Of a DNA stretch of 6,173 nt, positions 5,558 through 6,173 are shown piece after piece. Both the position numbers and the translations under genes were made by a program. The notes under the pieces are model-generated. The model was not told the DNA's origin, ran no database searches, and saw only the letters and a list, made by a program, of their open reading frames with translations. Origin of the DNA: Verrucomicrobiota bacterium (lineage in GTDB: Bacteria; Verrucomicrobiota; Verrucomicrobiia; Verrucomicrobiales; DEV007); assembly GCA_013152075.1 (NCBI GenBank), contig JAADHD010000116.1:1-6173 (forward strand). The letters run 5' to 3'. The first letter of the stretch is position 1, and each line of letters begins with the position of its first letter.

Positions 5558-6173
5558 ATGATGCCCGAGCAAAAAACAGCAAGCGATCTGGCTCTTGAGA
5601 CGCATGATTTGAGTGTCGCTTATCATAAAAAACCGGTTCTCTACGGGGTTGATCTGGCGATTCCAAAAGGTCAGTTAGTGGGTATTGTCGGGCCGAATGG
5701 CGCAGGTAAATCCACCTTGATCAAGGCGGTGATGGGTTTGTTGCCCTTGCGCAGTGGTTGGGTGGAAGTGTTCGGACAGCCTTTTGGGAAAACGAAAACC
5801 CAGGTGGGTTATGTGCCGCAACGTGAGTCGGTCGATTGGGATTTTCCTGTGAACGTGATGGATGTCGTAATGATGGGACGATATGGGAAACTCGGATTGT
5901 TCCATCGCCCGAAGAAGGAAGACCGGGAAGTGGCGCGCGAGTGTCTGGATAAAGTGAAAATGTTGCCCTTTGCTAATCGTCAGATTTCGAATTTGAGCGG
6001 TGGTCAACAACAGCGGGTATTTCTTGCGCGGGCATTGGCTCAGGAGAGTGATCTATATCTGATGGACGAGCCTTTTGCCGGAGTGGATGCGGCTACAGAA
6101 TCAGCGATCATCGAGTTGCTGAAGGAATTGAAAAATCGCGGTAAGACCATTTTGGTGGTGCATCATGATTTGA
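5558..6173 (+). CDS. mntB: Manganese-type ABC transporter ATP-binding protein (C-terminus cut by window edge)
   Basis: The visible 205 residues are most of an ABC ATPase that powers metal uptake from the cytoplasmic side. Walker A is GPNGAGKST (45-53), the Q-loop is VPQRESVDWDFP (86-97) with Q88, the signature is LSGGQQQR (146-153), Walker B is LYLMDEP (166-172), the D-loop is around GVDAAT (175-180), and the switch His is H203 in VVHHDL. The stretch QRESVDWDFPVNVMDVVMMGRYGKLG is typical of Mn/Fe-type importers (MntB, SitB, TroB) and unlike zinc-type ZnuC. The family is usually about 240-260 residues, so roughly 40-50 are missing past the right edge. It starts 5 bp after the mntA stop, without a Shine-Dalgarno sequence, and is surely cotranscribed. 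Two adjacent ATGs (5558 and 5561) are possible starts. One or two membrane permease genes should follow. Confidence 0.94.
   Translation, partial: MMPEQKTASDLALETHDLSVAYHKKPVLYGVDLAIPKGQLVGIVGPNGAGKSTLIKAVMGLLPLRSGWVEVFGQPFGKTKTQVGYVPQRESVDWDFPVNVMDVVMMGRYGKLGLFHRPKKEDREVARECLDKVKMLPFANRQISNLSGGQQQRVFLARALAQESDLYLMDEPFAGVDAATESAIIELLKELKNRGKTILVVHHDL

Noticed and set aside
4554..6173. Assignment as a zinc transporter ZnuA/ZnuC
   Set aside because: There is no His-rich loop in the binding protein, the ATPase has the VDWDFP...DVVMMGRY stretch of Mn-type importers, and mntR is adjacent.

Overview
The window reads as a piece of a Gram-negative (diderm) bacterial chromosome of moderate GC content. 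It carries an ECF sigma factor, an OmpA-like peptidoglycan-binding protein with a membrane anchor, an outer-membrane barrel protein and a manganese-type ABC importer. The protein styles would fit a Verrucomicrobia/PVC-type marine bacterium, but that is an impression from protein character, not a proven placement. No RNA gene, CRISPR array, insertion sequence or phage gene is visible. The sequence is densely coding: no gene-free stretch exceeds about 190 bases.

Left part (1-1927). Two genes lie on the minus strand. An OmpA-family protein with a single TonB-like N-terminal membrane helix (744-1820) is followed, after a compact hairpin/T-tract terminator (658-677), by an ECF RNA polymerase sigma factor (start at 622) that runs off the left edge. 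Diverging from the OmpA gene is a membrane-anchored alpha/beta hydrolase (1928-2899) with a complete Ser-Asp-His triad.

Right part (2884-6173). This is a manganese-homeostasis cluster. An MntR-type DtxR-family repressor (2884-3378, minus) keeps the whole known Mn-ligand set. Upstream of it on the same strand is a signal-peptide-bearing outer-membrane barrel protein of the phenol-degradation MetA-like family (3565-4431). Divergent from the barrel gene is a TroA/MntA-type metal-binding lipoprotein (4554-5552), followed after 5 bp by its ABC ATPase (5558 to the right edge). The permease gene(s) are expected just beyond the window. The likely logic is that MntR senses cytoplasmic Mn(II) and represses the importer, possibly with the barrel gene serving as the outer-membrane entry route; that last link is inference.

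Two themes run through the control regions. First, no start codon here has a convincing Shine-Dalgarno sequence, and at least three genes (OmpA-like, barrel, lipoprotein) have a promoter-like pair placed so that transcription would begin within a few bases of the start codon, suggesting leaderless mRNAs. Second, at two junctions the T-tract of the upstream gene's terminator runs straight into the apparent -35 element of the next gene.
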